From Kryptolebias marmoratus (Eukaryota; Chordata; Actinopteri; Cyprinodontiformes; Rivulidae): a DNA stretch of 64,000 nucleotides. A program made the translations under genes and the position numbers. Positions within the stretch are counted from its first letter, which is position 1. Each line of letters begins with the position of its first letter. The notes under the pieces were generated by a model, which ran no database searches, was not told the DNA's origin, and saw only the letters and a program-made list of their open reading frames with translations. The stretch lies in NCBI RefSeq assembly GCF_001649575.2, contig NC_051444.1, positions 18,816,438 to 18,880,437 of the forward strand, written 5' to 3'. Below, one piece after another: positions 32,843 through 47,800 of this stretch.

Positions 32843-35800
32843 AGGGCTCACACATTCCTAACCTTTCACCTTTGGTGGTGGACAATAATAAAAATGTACT
32901 GTTTATTTACTGATGCATATGAAGTTGGTTTTATCTGACTACATGTTTGATCCTGTGTTTGTGAACAGGAGTACAGCTGGCGGTGACTGGTTACGTCTGA
33001 CCTGCACTTCTGCAGTGCATTCTTTCATACATTTGACTCGTTAAACTCCAGTATTTTTTGTGAATTTGGCTGGGCCCTTCCTCTCAGCTGCTATTTGTGT
33101 CGATGTAAAAGTGATTGGCGTGGTCATATTGTGGACAGACTGTAGGTCTCCTTGAGGAATGGTGTAACATTTAATGATCAGTGAGCAACAGAAAAATGGG
33201 GAGAGTAAAAATAGCTGGAAACTGGATTTCCTCAGGAGAGTGATTTGGACTGTATCCCCCTGTTTTATTTACTGCAAAGGAGACTGTCATGGTGAGAAGT
33301 TGTGGCGCTATTGAACAGTCCATTAAAAGCAACTAAAGCAGAGCCCGTCTTCCTATCATCAACTGACCAACCATTGAAACCACAGAAACTGCAGACAGAT
33401 GCAGCCTGACAGATTGGCTAACTAATATTTGTTCAACAAACTGACGCTGATCAGACACCTGAAATACGACTACAAATATTAAAGTTAAATAAAAACTATT
33501 CAGAATCTATGAACATTGTTTGAATGTCAACACTGATTACACTGTGTTATATCTAAACCTCAAGCTGAAATAAACTGAAAAGCCTGCAGTGTCATATTCT
33601 GACAAAGGCTTGTTTTTTAGCAGATAAAAATAAAATCAATAATAAACCCACTGATAGATTAGGTTGAGTAAATTCTATGCCTTTTATTAGTTCTTTGATA
33701 GTTTCTTCCAATAAGGCAGCAGGTTTTAACAGACTGACATGTTCATTTGAAACATCTTTATATATTTGTGAGAGATTTTGACTGTGTGCGCACTTAAGTA
33801 ACTTTTGATTGACGTAATCCACAACAAGCTATATTTGAACGCAGATTTGCCACAGTCAGTCTTTCTGGGATCGAAAATCCAGTTTCAGGGATTTCTTTAG
33901 CCATCTGCAGAAAATGGACACTTTTTAACATAACAAAATCTCAATTTAGCCGTATCCTCGGTCTGAATGCCGTAAGTCAGAGTGCTGAAATCTCCCAGAA
34001 GCTTTGCCTCGATTTCACATTGTTGCTCAGAATAACAGTTATAAATTTGTTCTCCATCTTTTGCGGTGGATGGGGACAGCGGGGAGTCTTTTCACAGCCA
34101 GAGGGAACATTTGAAGCCGCCACCAACAACTTCAATGTGAGCATGTGAAAATTGCTTCAAGGATCACTTTTAAAAACGTGTGATCTCATTGTGCAATTTT
34201 GTACCAAGCTGGAGCCAATTTTACCCACATTGTGTCATTGGCAACTTCAACCACGACAACATGTTATAAGCTAATTACAGATTTTACATCTATTTTTTTC
34301 AGAAAATTGTGTTGTATTTAAGTAAATTAAAAGAAAATTAAATTTAAATTTAACTGCATGAACACCTGATTTTTGTACAATATTTGAGTTTTGTAAAACA
34401 GTTAATAAACGTAAAAAAAGGACAGATTTTGCATGGAGTTTACTTTAAATTTGAAAGCTTGTACAGCAGATTAGGGTGAGATTTGATGGACTTTAAAGTG
34501 GCCAGAATTTCAAGACAAAAACACAAAAGATTTTTTTTTTCGAAGTAGCTGAACACAAATACAAAACCAAGAATCTGGATCGTTTGGACAGATGACAATT
34601 ATTCCAGATCAATGATGAACTGACAATGAAAGGAAAATGGGAATCAATTTAGAAGTGTTTGAATAAAATGAGTCTTTTTCCATTTTAAAACGTGGTCCAA
34701 TAAATGGAAAGCAGCTCATATTTTTAGAAAAACAATGACAACCCCCCCCCAAAAAAAACAGCCAGAGAAGCTTTTTGAGACAAATATGCCCTCTCTGAGC
34801 ATCAGTCCCCTTCAGATGTTGACTAATTTGTTGCATCCAAGAGATGGACAGCAACACGTTAACTCCATTTTTTATCCTGTCACTTTTGGTTTGTAATAAA
34901 GCCTTCATCTATCTTCAAAGAAGGCCCCGTCTCAAATTGATCGATGTCCTTTCGTTAATGGAAAATATCTTCAGGAGCAGATGGAGAGACGTCCTCAGCT
35001 ATGGATGACCAACTCATTGGTCTGTGCTGCTTTAATTGACTATCCAGGGCATATCACTAAATCTTCAGCTCGAAGCTTGCATATTTATTAAGCAGCTTAT
35101 TGATTTGTGTGCATCAAAAGATTTTATTGACAAAATGACAGGTTTGTGTTTGAGAGCAGGTCAAAAGCTGCGGGGTGGGATGCTGCAGACTGACAGGATT
35201 CAAATGTCAACTCATTAATTTCATCTTGTGAGATTAATAATATTCTACTTTCGATTTATACAGATATTTAAAAAAAAAAAAAAATTAAAATATGTGTGAG
35301 CACTGCAATGGACAGCTGAGAGGATTTTGTGTAAGAGTCCTTGTGGGTTGCAGTGGGGAGAACAGCACGCCTTTGCCCCCTCCTCTGCGCTCCTGCCCTC
35401 CATCTGACTGTTATTGGAAGAGCAAATACCAAAGGCAGCAGCTCAAACAGACAGAAATGCTAAATGTCAATCAGCTGGCTCACCCTGACCTTACTGGACG
35501 CCCCGTCGTCAGCGGGATGGAAGAAGATGAGATATGAGGCAGGATGTTAGCACGCGGTGTATATTATTCACCCCCGGTCTTGATTCCCAGGATGGAGCCG
35601 GAGGTCACACCACATTAGCCTGTCTGTCCTGATGTGTGCCTTCCAGTCATCAAGGCTATTTAAAATCAAACCGCTGTGTTTCTAAAAGGCGTGAATCTGA
35701 AACGAGCATTTGATCATAACCCTCCACAGACGCACGGCACCGGACTTCACGGGGGAACAACACTGCCGTTTTACATCAGCTTTTGAAGTCGAAAGCAGAA

Positions 35801-38800
35801 AAGATCATTTTGATTTATGGCAACAAAAGCCACAAGGCTGTATCCGGTGTTGATGAGTAATACTTCTCATGATCAAGGTTTCAAACCCCACTAAAGCCTT
35901 TTATCAGAATATATGACAACTACAGAACCTGAGTGCAAACCACTTTTGGCCACAAAATATTCAAACACCGACAATTTCTGCCATTTTAGGCAATTGTAAA
36001 ACAGTAAGTTTACAGAGTTTTAACTGCAAATTGAGTTTTAGCTTAAAGTATTCACATAAAAACTTATGGAAGACTCAAGACTATAATTATTAGTCTCGAG
36101 CTGATTCAAAGTGTGACATTTGTGTTTAAAAGGTGTTACTGTAAACCTACAACATGAGGATAAAATTCTGTGAAACATGTCCTTCGGCTGCAAGAACAAA
36201 ACGAGCGTTGAGGTGACAGAGGTAGGATGAGGAGCAGCTAAATTCTGTGAAGGAGACAAAGCACTGATGAGCACGATAAGACAAACAGGCCCGAGTGTTT
36301 ACAGGAGACGACTATGATGGATGATTGCGGCATCCTTTTCATGTCTTAAAGAAAGATCTTTAGTGAAGAAAACTCCAGAAGAGATCATCATAACAAGAGG
36401 ACTTGATGAGAGAAAATTCACCAGAAGATGCAAACTATTCATCTGCCTCAACAATTGAAAACCAGATTAGACTTCACTGTAAAAAAAAAAAGACATTAGT
36501 TTTGAAAATGAATGATTTAAGGAATGAAATAGCCTGTAAATGTTTCAGTTCTTTCCCTTCAAAAAACAAAATAAAATTAAAAACTGAACTCTTTGAAGGA
36601 CAGTATATCCCCCACTGAATTTCCTGTCAGAGACTTGAACTAAGATCATCTTATGATGAGAATTGATGGACTTGTAGCTGTTTGGTCAAACCTGAAGAAT
36701 AAAGTCATGCATGATCTCACATGTTGTAAGATCAAGCGCTCAGAGTACGTGTTGAGAATGACTCAGCTACAACCAAGGCAATTTTTAGCTCAATATCTGT
36801 ACAAATGTCTGAGTTAAAGCCATTTATGTGTTTTTTAGGGTCAGTTGGCTGTGGCGGCCATCTTAAATTGGGTTGACTGCAATGTTTAATCACTTATAGA
36901 CGTTCTCTCAGTGATTATGTTCTGAGTCTCATTCAAATCTGCTTGCTTTTTGCTTTTTGGGAGCGGGTGATAAAAACCAAGGTTGACTGATTACTTTGTA
37001 ATTATAGATCACCTGAATGCAGAACACATGTGTGTCCGTCTTTAAAGAAACTCAGGAGCTGCTGATTGACAAACCACATGAAACTAAACAAAATACTTCA
37101 CAATATGATTTCAAAATCATCTTATTCATCTAGAAAATAAAAAAGTGTTACTTGTCACAGGGCAGGCATCAGCTCTACCATTTCCCTGCAGCATCTCTTC
37201 AACTGTGTCAGCAACTCTGGATCTTGTGGTGTCATTTTGAGTCTTATAAACATTTTCAAAGGTTCAATGTGCCACTTCCGTGGGCAAAGTACTGCTGCAT
37301 TAAGCCTTCTCAAATATAAAAATCACATTTAGACAAAACGTCTTCGTGAGCAACAAAATAAAAGTCAGAAAAGCTGTCCAACCAGGGTGTGAAGCCAGTC
37401 AGGTTGATTCAATAAAATAAAAATAATAGAGGAAAAGCAAAGAGAACTAAATGTTTGTCTTGGTTCAGACAAAAAGGTGTGAAGACAGCATGAAATTAAA
37501 CTGTACCGGACTGGAAAAAAACCCTAAAAAGTATGGACATAATTTGGAAGCGGTGATCTGAATCACACATCACTCCTCTGTAAGATGACAAACGTTGAAG
37601 TGTAGAAATAAACTGTCTGCTCAGACTCAGTTGAATGAAACCCTAAATATACTGCAAAAACAACCTGCTTTGAATAAAACAGCTAAATGTTTTGGAGTCG
37701 AGCACCTAAAGTTAATCTCAGAACTTGTTTCACTCGAAGAACTAAATGTAAGACGACGAAGTGAATAATCCGGCAAAGAATCACATGCAGTAGGTTAAAC
37801 CCCACAGGAACCATGGCTTCCAGACAACACACAGTCGCTGCCTGCCGAGAATCAAAAAAGTATCAAAAATAAACATTTTATTTAAGGGTTTATTGATTTT
37901 TTAACAGTAAAATGTGAGCTCTTGAAAATAGAGCACTGAAGGTAAAAAGGCTGATTCAGAAGTGCTCCACAAAACAAAAAAATATGACAAACCTGTCACT
38001 GTGGAAGGATTTGTACACGTAAATAATAATACTTGCATAAAAACAAAACAGCCAAGAACAGTTCTGTTGAATGAATTGTATTTATTTGAATCTCAGCTTT
38101 CTAAAAAGCTGATAATTCATTTATTAATCATAAGTAGAATCAAACAAAATGTGGATGTATGGTCAATGTTTAATGTGTCCCAAAGTTTGTTTTAGTGTTT
38201 AGTTGTAAAATAAAGGTTATGTCAAAAAGCTCCTTATGCCATAAATGCTCAAATTAAATATGGTTACTATTAACAAAAGTATCTGAAGGTACTATTAGTA
38301 CAGAATATAATGACCTGATCAGTGCGAATACAGATAAAAGTTTCTGAGTGCTTTAATATACAGCATGATGAAATAATCTAAAAGGCTTTTGTGGTAATAG
38401 GAAACAATCTGGAACTACGGCATACGGTAAACTAAAGAAATCAAAATGTTTTTTTTTTGTTTTTTGGACTTTTCAGCTTTTACATATCATTGTGACCAAG
38501 TGCTCCTTATTTACAGAGAGCCAGATCTGAATTAATAATCTAATCCCAGTCAACATTTTCTCTCCACTCCTCTCACCATCATCAGACAGTTCTCCCGTAA
38601 CGCTCTCCTCCCCTCGCATATGTTCAGTCCTGTGTGTGGTTTACACAACTATGGCACCATTTTTTTTTTTTCAAAATTCAGCATCAGTTCAGATAAAGTT
38701 TATGCATGTGCCAACAGTCCTCCCAGAAAGAGGACAATCTGAGCTCTTCTGTGTGAGTAACCATGCTCACACGCCATCATGTGTGTAGATGTTAACACAC

Positions 38801-41800
38801 ACACACACACACACACACATTAAGCACACATGCGCTCACAGCAGATGGTTTAGCGAAGATGCCAGCGAGTTCCTGCTACACTCAGATCAGCAGACACCAT
38901 TATAGCAGTGCTTGTAGATGAAAAAGAAACAACCCTGAACAACAACAACAAAATAAAAGTACATTGGCAAGAATGATGGTTAAACAGTCGTGTCCTTGTA
39001 TTCTTGACCACTTCACGATGAGCTACATGTTTCTGTGACTGAACTGAGTGTGTGTGTGTGTGTTGCTGAAAACAACCAAGCCAGAAAGAGCTGAAGCACA
39101 AAACACATGAGAAAACATCCACAGACTCCCTAGAGGGCATATTTAGGCAGTAATGAGCAGCAGATCTACCATGCTGGAAGGACAGAAGAAGGCAATTACA
39201 GCTGAACGCCCTTCCAGGTTGTGGCCCGCAGAGATAGATGGATAGTGGAGGTGAAAGTGTGTGTGTGTGTGTGTGTGTGTGGCTTGGTGGGGAGGCTAGA
39301 GGACTACAGGACAGAGACAGTGAGACCCATCTGCTGCTGGTTGTGACCAATCTGCTCTCGCACACACATACAGACACACACATACAGACACACACACACA
39401 TGAAGTAGTATAACAGGAAGAGACCACAATTAACTACACCACACCCCTTTGTGTGTGAGTGTGTCTGAATGCTGACCTTCTCTTTCCAGTGGAGGATGCC
39501 GATAATGACAAGGATAAAGACACACACTCCGATCAGCGCGATGGCGGTCAGCAGCACGCTGTTGCTAGGAGTGAGGTACAGCTTAGCACTCCAGCTACAG
39601 ACAGAAAGAGCAAAAAAAACGTCAAAACAGAGATTAGTCATTTGTTGTTTTATGAATCACTGCACTTTTATTTTACAGAAACATCAGCAAAGACCGTGAC
39701 CTTATCAAGTTCAAATAAATGACATACATTCTAGTTTGCTTTCTTGTGAAGCTGAATATGATGGCAACTTTGCTCCAAATTTCAAAAAACCTTCAAATTC
39801 AACCATTTTTATATTTTGAAATTGATCTCAAAGCCAGACAGTTTTCTTGAACTTAAATTTTATAAAACACATACATGGTTGTTTTGTATATTACAATATA
39901 AAAGAATAAACACTGAGCAATAAGACTTGCATTACAAAAAAAAGTTCTCAACTGCTGCAGTTTTTCTAAGTTGCCATTCATAATAGTTGCTCTTTATATG
40001 CATATCTAAAACATCATTTACCAGAACTTCAATAAAAAATGTTAAATATCAATGCAACAACAATAAATACATGTAATCAATGAAACACACGTCATGCAAT
40101 GAAAGAATGTGCTCTTAGTTTTGAACCTATAGAGTCCAGTTTATTTGATTTAATCATCCTGACAGTTAAGCACAATGGTGTAAGTGTGATGATATGGGGC
40201 TGGATGAAAAATAAATTAGATCCAATTCGTCTTCCTTGATATTGCGCAACATTTCTATTTGGCTCGGCTATTTCCTGCTTCATTTACGGCTGCAGACAGT
40301 TTATCAGTGAATGAGGGAAGCACTATGTAAAACCTGGACGATGTTGAAAAAGATGCTCCACAAGTGTCGGTCATTAACTTTTTGCCTGTAATGTTTAAAC
40401 TGTGCTCATAAATGTAATTTTTGTTGTAAACTGTGTCTGACTTTCTGCAACCTCACAGAACAAATGAGTGTATTAGTGTGAATGCTGCTGCAAAGATTAT
40501 GTTCAAGACCACAGGAGAAGCTTCACTTTGACCAGTCAGGAGTCAACAGTGTTTCCACATCAGCTGATTGTATCTGCATGGCTCGCTTGGAATCTCAGCT
40601 GATATATGTAACATGTAATAATAATGCACAGTTTAGATTCTTTAAATAAAGACAAAGAATTGGCTATTCAACTCTAAACTTCTGTAACAGTCTAAAGACA
40701 CCACTTGGTATCATTTGACAACAAAGTGGATACTTATGTGATATTTATGATTGTGTTTGTGGTGGCAATAAGTACCTAAATGGAGGAGGAAACATGTGAG
40801 TATGTGTTTGTCTGAGCCGAACAGCCATCTGGAGCTCCTCCTGGGGTTTGATAACAACATGTGAACAACACCACGATAACATGAGCACACACGCTGCGAT
40901 GTGATCGTGTTTGCTCACTGGGCATTGTTTTCTTCTGATGCGCCGCAGTGACACAGCGTGCATCGCGCTGAAGTAACATCAACTTCAATACACAATTAAA
41001 TGGTATCAGATGAGATGGGTAAAGACTCAAACTATGCCCGTAGCAACAAGCATCAACGCCGTCTCCGAGTAAATTGCAAGAAAACCCTGAAATGCGAGTA
41101 CTTACGACCTCTCTGGTGTATATTTCAACTAGTCTAACTTCAGATGAGTATTTACGTACCTGCGGGGCTTATCGTGGGGGAAAGGAATGACAATCAGTTG
41201 TGAGTTGGGAATGATGGCTGTCCACTCCTGCTTCCTGATGTCCTGAAAACAAAAAACAAAATCACACGATGGGCAAGACTTGACAAAGGCAGATTTATTT
41301 GTTATTCATACAAAGACACACATGCTTTTAATAATATATGCTGCATCCTCTGAGACAGTCATGAGTTGCACGGTTTCTCACAGCTACTGCAGAGTCACTG
41401 TTTTCAGATGCGCATTTAAGACGCAGACAGCCTGCTACATAAAATATAATGGTCTGTCTGTGCTGAGCAACTTAGTTTGCATACTGCCAGTCTGTGAATT
41501 CACCCACAAGGCAAAAGCCTGTAATGTTCTCATTCGTTGTCTTAACATAATATACATCATTTAAAGTAATTGTTTTTAAATCAAAACCCATTAATGAAGA
41601 ACTTGCACTACGTCTGGTAACACGAGAGCAAGCTGACATCAAAACACACCAGAAGAAAACAGGTTAGAAGGAAGACTCGACCAATACGTTCACTTTTCAA
41701 CTCCAACTACTTTTTGTTTTATGCAACAGTGAGTGTGTACATACACTGACAGTGAAGAAAATGATTACACTGGTAGACAAGTATCACTGTCACTTTGCAG

Positions 41801-44800
41801 TCTCTGTGGACTCAGAACTGATTGTACTGACACAGAACTGTGTGGGCGTTGACAGAGCTCGACTGACAGGCCACTCACTCTGCTGTGAAACTTCATTAAG
41901 TCTGATAAGTTTCACTCTGAGACGAGATTTATTCCGCAGGCGCGCTGAAAACACAGACAGTCACAACCTGTCACACCTAGCCGTGGCTAAAGGCCCTGCA
42001 AATTGGTGCCTTAGCTGTGATCAGAGGGCAGGAGGAGCAGCTTGTTCTTTGTAGTGTTTCCTAAACCAGACTGGAAATGGGAAATGTTTTACTGCACACA
42101 CATTATTAACATTTCTCTTACACACTGTGGAGTGACATATCTCTCCTAATTATTAGTCAAACACTTTATAAAAACAGTAAAAATTAAAAAATTCAATGAT
42201 TACTTTCTGAACATTTTATTAAACTTCATCCGGTGGTTAAGTTATTTTTCTGACAGAGAGACAGCATTGATACTAAAATAAATGGCGATATTTTAAACAA
42301 AGAAATCACACAAAGTGTAGTGTTCATAGTATGTGTTGTGCATGACTCAGCTACTACCAAACCAATCTCTGGCTCAGTATTTGAAAATCTGAGTTACAAC
42401 CAGTTTTGCGCTGGCTAATGCCAACATGCTGTGGTGGCCATTTTAAATTAGGATGGCTCTAAAAGTTAGTTGTAGAAGTACATCCAATGATCACTTTGAG
42501 AGTTTCATTACAATGGTTAAAGATATATTTTGCCAACATGACAGACACACATACACACACACATTAAAACACACTAAGACCCTTTTGTCCTCAGTGGCAA
42601 GCAATCAAGACCATATCAGGAGTTTTAAGACCATAATAACGCTTGTAGCAAAGAGGATTTTTAATATTTCCAGTCCGAGGGCTGGCACAATGTGAAAGTG
42701 CCACTGCTTTTTAATTCTGACTCACAATTCCCTATTAATTGAGAGAGACTACATCTTGCAGCTATTTTGAATACGCGTGCAGCGATGGCATTGCTTTTTA
42801 CATAACAGGCACATTCTCGCCGCCAGCCATTGTCGCTTAGCTCTTGGAAAGCACTGCCATCCGTGTGGCAAGCGGCGGGGGAGCGACGTTGGAGGCGACT
42901 CAGCCTCCGCTGCCTGGGAGCAGATCTGATCTGGCTGTTTGGAAGAGGAAAATGCTCCGAAGTCTTCAGAGAGAAAGAGAGATACTCTGGTTCAAAGCCA
43001 GGGAAACTAGCACACCATGAGAGAGAGCTGAGGGAGACAGATGCAGAGATGGAGGGTGAGAGTGACAAGTGGGGGACTGATTAGTGAAGTAAACCACTCT
43101 GAGCAGCAAAGGGAATCCCCTGGGTGGAAGATAAGTGAACGGGAGGAGAGACACTCAGAGAGAAAGATGTGGAAGAGGCAAATAAAAGACAGGAGAGATT
43201 GGACAGAAGATGGAAGATATCCAAGAAGAATTTACAGAATCTCTCCTTCTGTGACACAGCAGGAAGAAACTCTTATTGTGGGTGAGGAGAAATTGTAAAG
43301 GACGCGGCAGGGGAGACATCAAGATAACAGACCACAAGCAAGGATGGAAAAAAAAAAAAAAAAAAAATCAGAAAGATGAAGAACAGTGATACACAGAAAC
43401 ATCTAAACTTGCCAACAAACTGATCTTTGTCTTCTTTATTACTGAGCTTCTACAAGCTTATTAAAAGAATTGTAGATCTGACGAAGTCCCTCCCTCCTTC
43501 AAACCATCTGGGTATAAAAAAAGTCCAATTTGCATAAAAAGGTTGCATCTTTAGACAGTCATTAAGTCACTTTGTAGAAGGAATAGGCAAGGGGGAGGAA
43601 AAATGAGAGAAAATGAGATGGAACTGTATAGAATGCAGAGGAGAGACAGTAAAGCAGCTTGTTTGAGTGGAGTGTTTGTGGCGCTACAGCTTCTGAGTCG
43701 CGGGGCGAGCCATCTGCAATTCTAATCAGCTGCTTGACGAAGACCTTGGTGCCACATGGGAGGGGGGAAAAAAGGGCTCTGTTGTGCCTAATATTCAGAG
43801 TGACAAGCGCACCGGGAGAGAAAACAGAGATGAAGATGAGCGCTGAGATTGTGAGAGAGCTGAACTGAAGAGAGCTGACATTTGAGGAAGTTAAGTGGAG
43901 AAATGTGGGTGATGAATACATTACATTTACAAAACTAATAGATTTTTTCCCCCCATATAAGTCGAACATTAGCTTGTTGTGAGGCAGGAAGCACACATTA
44001 GCTGCATCCTCTGAAACATTCAAAACATTCATGAATTGTGTCCTTGTAGATTTGCAAAACAAATATGTGTTTTGGGTCTTATAAAATGTTAATGTGGGTA
44101 TTTCTGTTATGACTGGAAGGTTGCTGCACATTCCTCAATTCACCATTGTTGAGAACAATTTCATCCAGCTCTGTGTAACCATTCAGACACACTGTTTCTA
44201 TCAGTTAGATGCTTTAATTCTCAACCCCTCTTTTTTTTAAATATAGTCCAAGAAATTAGCTCCTCTGTCTTTAACCTTGCCTGTAATGAGACATGAGTTT
44301 CTTCAAAAGCAACTAAAAAGCATTGTTTATGACGCTAGAAAAATACTTAAGATGCTCATTAACAAGAAAACCCCAAAAATAAAGATAACTGTGAAAATAT
44401 AAGTAAATGTTTAAATAATAAACATTAATAACATAACATAACATTAATAATTATAATAAACATAATCCCCTGAGTCTAAAAAAACAAACAATGATTTGAG
44501 TACAAAATTAGAAGGAAAAAATGATCTGATTAGTGCTTTAATTTGAATCGTGTTTACCTAAAAAGACACTGATTAGCTTAAAATAGCTAAACATGTCAAA
44601 CTGTCAGCTTTTTCACATTTTCTCTTCAGCTGCTATAATTAGCAAACACTTCTGAACACATTCATAGACATCTGACACTTAGTATTACATGTTTTATGAA
44701 TCAACCAGTGCTGCAAAATGAAAAAAAAAAAGTGGGAATCCCAACAAAGTATTAAACGACACAAAAATTAGCTGTTTTCCCTCTTTCATTATTATTAATT

Positions 44801-47800
44801 TCTAAACTTTTGTAACTCTATTACAGTCAGTTCATAGGAGGAAGGCTGAAGTAGGGGTGTGTGGCTTTTAACTGCTAAAATTGTGATTTTTCTTGGAGTT
44901 TTTTTGGTTCTCAATATCATGTCCTGCTGTCTGTTTTTCCTTACAACAACACAATGACTGAGACAAGTCTGTCATATAGTATTAAAACACAACAGAACTT
45001 TGTTTTTAATTTTAGGTTAAAACTTGATTTGTTTGGGAATTTTATTAACTTTGTTCAAGTTCCTTCCTTCCTTTTCTCACTCTACTCCAACACACACACC
45101 TCTGTAAATTCAACTCCAGAGCCTGTATTGATTCGTACAGAAGCACAATGAAGTCTCTTGATAACAAAACCTTCAAACTAGCCTCCTCACCTTCTGTTCA
45201 GGCTCCCTGGGAATTCCGACAAACAGGTGATCCAGGAAGTTGGCGCTGCGCCCGAGACCCAGTACGGTGTAGGGCAGCTGCAGGGAGAAATGGGCTGACT
45301 GGCTCAACTGACCAGCTGCAGGAAGAGAGACATGTAAAGGATTATAAAAAAAAGTCATTTTCCAAATAAAAACTCAATCTACTTTGGGTGATTTCTCAAC
45401 AGCTGGATGGATTGTCCTCAAGTCTGTTAATGTGAAAATCTACCTGACAGTACGGTGGCACTGAAGTGCAAAACAACATGTTCAAAAACACAACATTAAC
45501 CTACTGGAAGAGGTAGGTACCAGTGGGAAACATGGGACATCACTGATTGGACAACGACGCTGTTTGGCGTCTGAACCTGAAATTTGATGATTAGTCCTGA
45601 GCATGTCCCGTATCGCCTCGTATGCATGTCCTGACTCAAAGTATTCTTGGGTCGCCGGTAACATTCATGTTTTCAAAAACGCGTCACAGGCAGAATAACT
45701 CTCGGTTCAAAAGCCGAATGCGTCGTCGTCCAATCACTGGTGCCTCCCTCTTCCAGTAGGCTAATGTTGTTGTGTTTTTAAATTTGTAGTTGTGATTAGT
45801 GATTTGTTGATGTGGTTTGCACTTCAGGGCCACCGTTTAAAAGGGAAGAATCATATAGACTAATTTTCTATCTTTCCCCTTTCTATAACCATGAGGTTGA
45901 CACCTGTTTTTAGTGCAATAGCTGAATCACTTCCAGATGGATGGACGTTGGTATCTGTATTCCTATAACCATCTTAAGTCCACCTTTTTAACTTGGTCAG
46001 TACTTTGAAGTCTTCTCAAATACTTAAAAAACACTTTTTTTTTCTTTTTTTAAATCATTAGCAAATGCAGAGAGGTGTTTTTTAAATGGGGGTATAATCT
46101 TTATTCACTTGTAGCACATAATGTAGCTGGAGTGTTATTGAATCAGTACAACTACACTTTGTTACATAAAAGAATTGGTTTAAAGGTGTACTCTATAATT
46201 ACAAAACCTTGAAGTTAGAATATACTTTTTATTCCTCTCTTTAGAAAGATTTCAACCAAAAGCTGTCAAATCTTGAATGTTCAAGGTTTCTTTGAAGAAA
46301 TTAAAAGAATACTACACTCCTGTGTTGTGGGAATTTTCTCTGATGTGTATGGTACGGAGTTGATTTGAAAATTAGGTGTTGAGTTGGTAGAACCACCTCA
46401 TTGGACTGTCGAGGCTGGGGAGAGCACGCAGAGCAGAGAAAGAAAGAACTCTTTAGTTTTAGGCACTTGAGTCTAATTGTTGTGAAAAAAAACCAACTCA
46501 AAAACCCATGAAGGTTAGGGTCTCATGGCACCGAGCCATTGCTTTCTTGCCATTATTGGGGCTTCTCATTGGTGCATTCTAAGTATAAGCTCAACCACTG
46601 CATGCACCTCACAGTGCAACATTAGGTTTATGAGTGGTGACCACTATTTGCACCAAAATTAAAGTTTTATAAGTTATTCTGGAGACAGAAAATAACAGGA
46701 TATGACACTAACAGAGTGGTGGGTGCAAGATTCTGCAAAAACTCCACCAATCAAATGCTCAGCGCTGCAGGCTCCACCTTAAATGTGAATTGAAAGTACT
46801 TCCTCACTAATAGGGCTGTTTTTGTGAATGTTCAATGCCTGGTCCCTGCAGTGAAAGTAGAGGGGAATAACAAAATTAAAAAGCCCCTCAGTCCATTCTG
46901 GTTTTTGAGTCAGAGAACGTAGTTTATTCAAGTGAGGAAAAAATGGATTCTGTCAAAATTTCACATGAACTCAAAAATGTATGACATACAAATTATTTAA
47001 CAATTCATACTTTCGCTTGAAATAGAGGGTTATTGACATTTTTTTATTTTACATTATAAGCACCAGCTCTGCATTCACATCTGATCCAAGTCCCTCTTCC
47101 ACTTGTGCATTTGTTTTTTTATTAAATGACAAACGGTTCCAGCTAAAATGATCTCAGTCTTCTACATATAAAAGCACGAAGCATCCTGTAAGTTGAGAAC
47201 ATTATCACCCACCGCTTTCAGTTTAAAACTATAAACAAAACCCTAGTTTGCTTTGCTTGCAGACTAATTTTCCCAAAGGGACAATTTAAGATTTGCATTA
47301 TGTTTTGTTAAAAGTTGTAATTTAACCCATTTAGGATAGGAGTGGAAAGGCTCAAACACATTATTACACATAATGAGGAGGATGAGAAACAAACACACAA
47401 CAAGAACGATTGAGCCAGAGGGCCCCCAGCATGAGACCTTGTGTTCTGACGCAAAGAGGCATCATAGAAGATACAAATCAGAGTGAAACACCTGAGGTCT
47501 GCACAACACCTCTCCCTGCCTCCTCACCCAACTTCCCACCTCCTCCCCCTTTCTGTAATCTCTCCCTCCTCTTGTGCTATTCTCATCCAACCCCTCAGTA
47601 TTTCGTTGCCTTCTTTTAGCTCCTCTCTATCTCTCCGTTTCCCCTGGTGCATCACTCTGATTTGGCCTTTTGCTTCTCCTTCTTTTCCTCCCTCGTCATC
47701 TCCTCTCTCACTCCACTTCAGCTGCTGTAGCTCGCCCACGCCACCCAACTCTGCCAAATGCAGCCGACATAAATCAACCTCTATGTGGTAAACAAAAAGA

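Larger units (their letters stand above)
31177..39476 (-). other. itfg1: itfg1 last intron
   Basis: An 8.3-kb intron. It holds a fish repeat at about 31490-31735, a repeat copy at about 36680-36925 and several (CA)/(GT) microsatellites. No nested gene was recognised; the open frames here are short and featureless. Confidence 0.65.

Noticed and set aside
38850..39641. 263-residue minus-strand open frame
   Set aside because: Only 39477-39594 is the itfg1 transmembrane exon; the rest is intron with CA/GT runs read as Val-Cys and His-Thr repeats.
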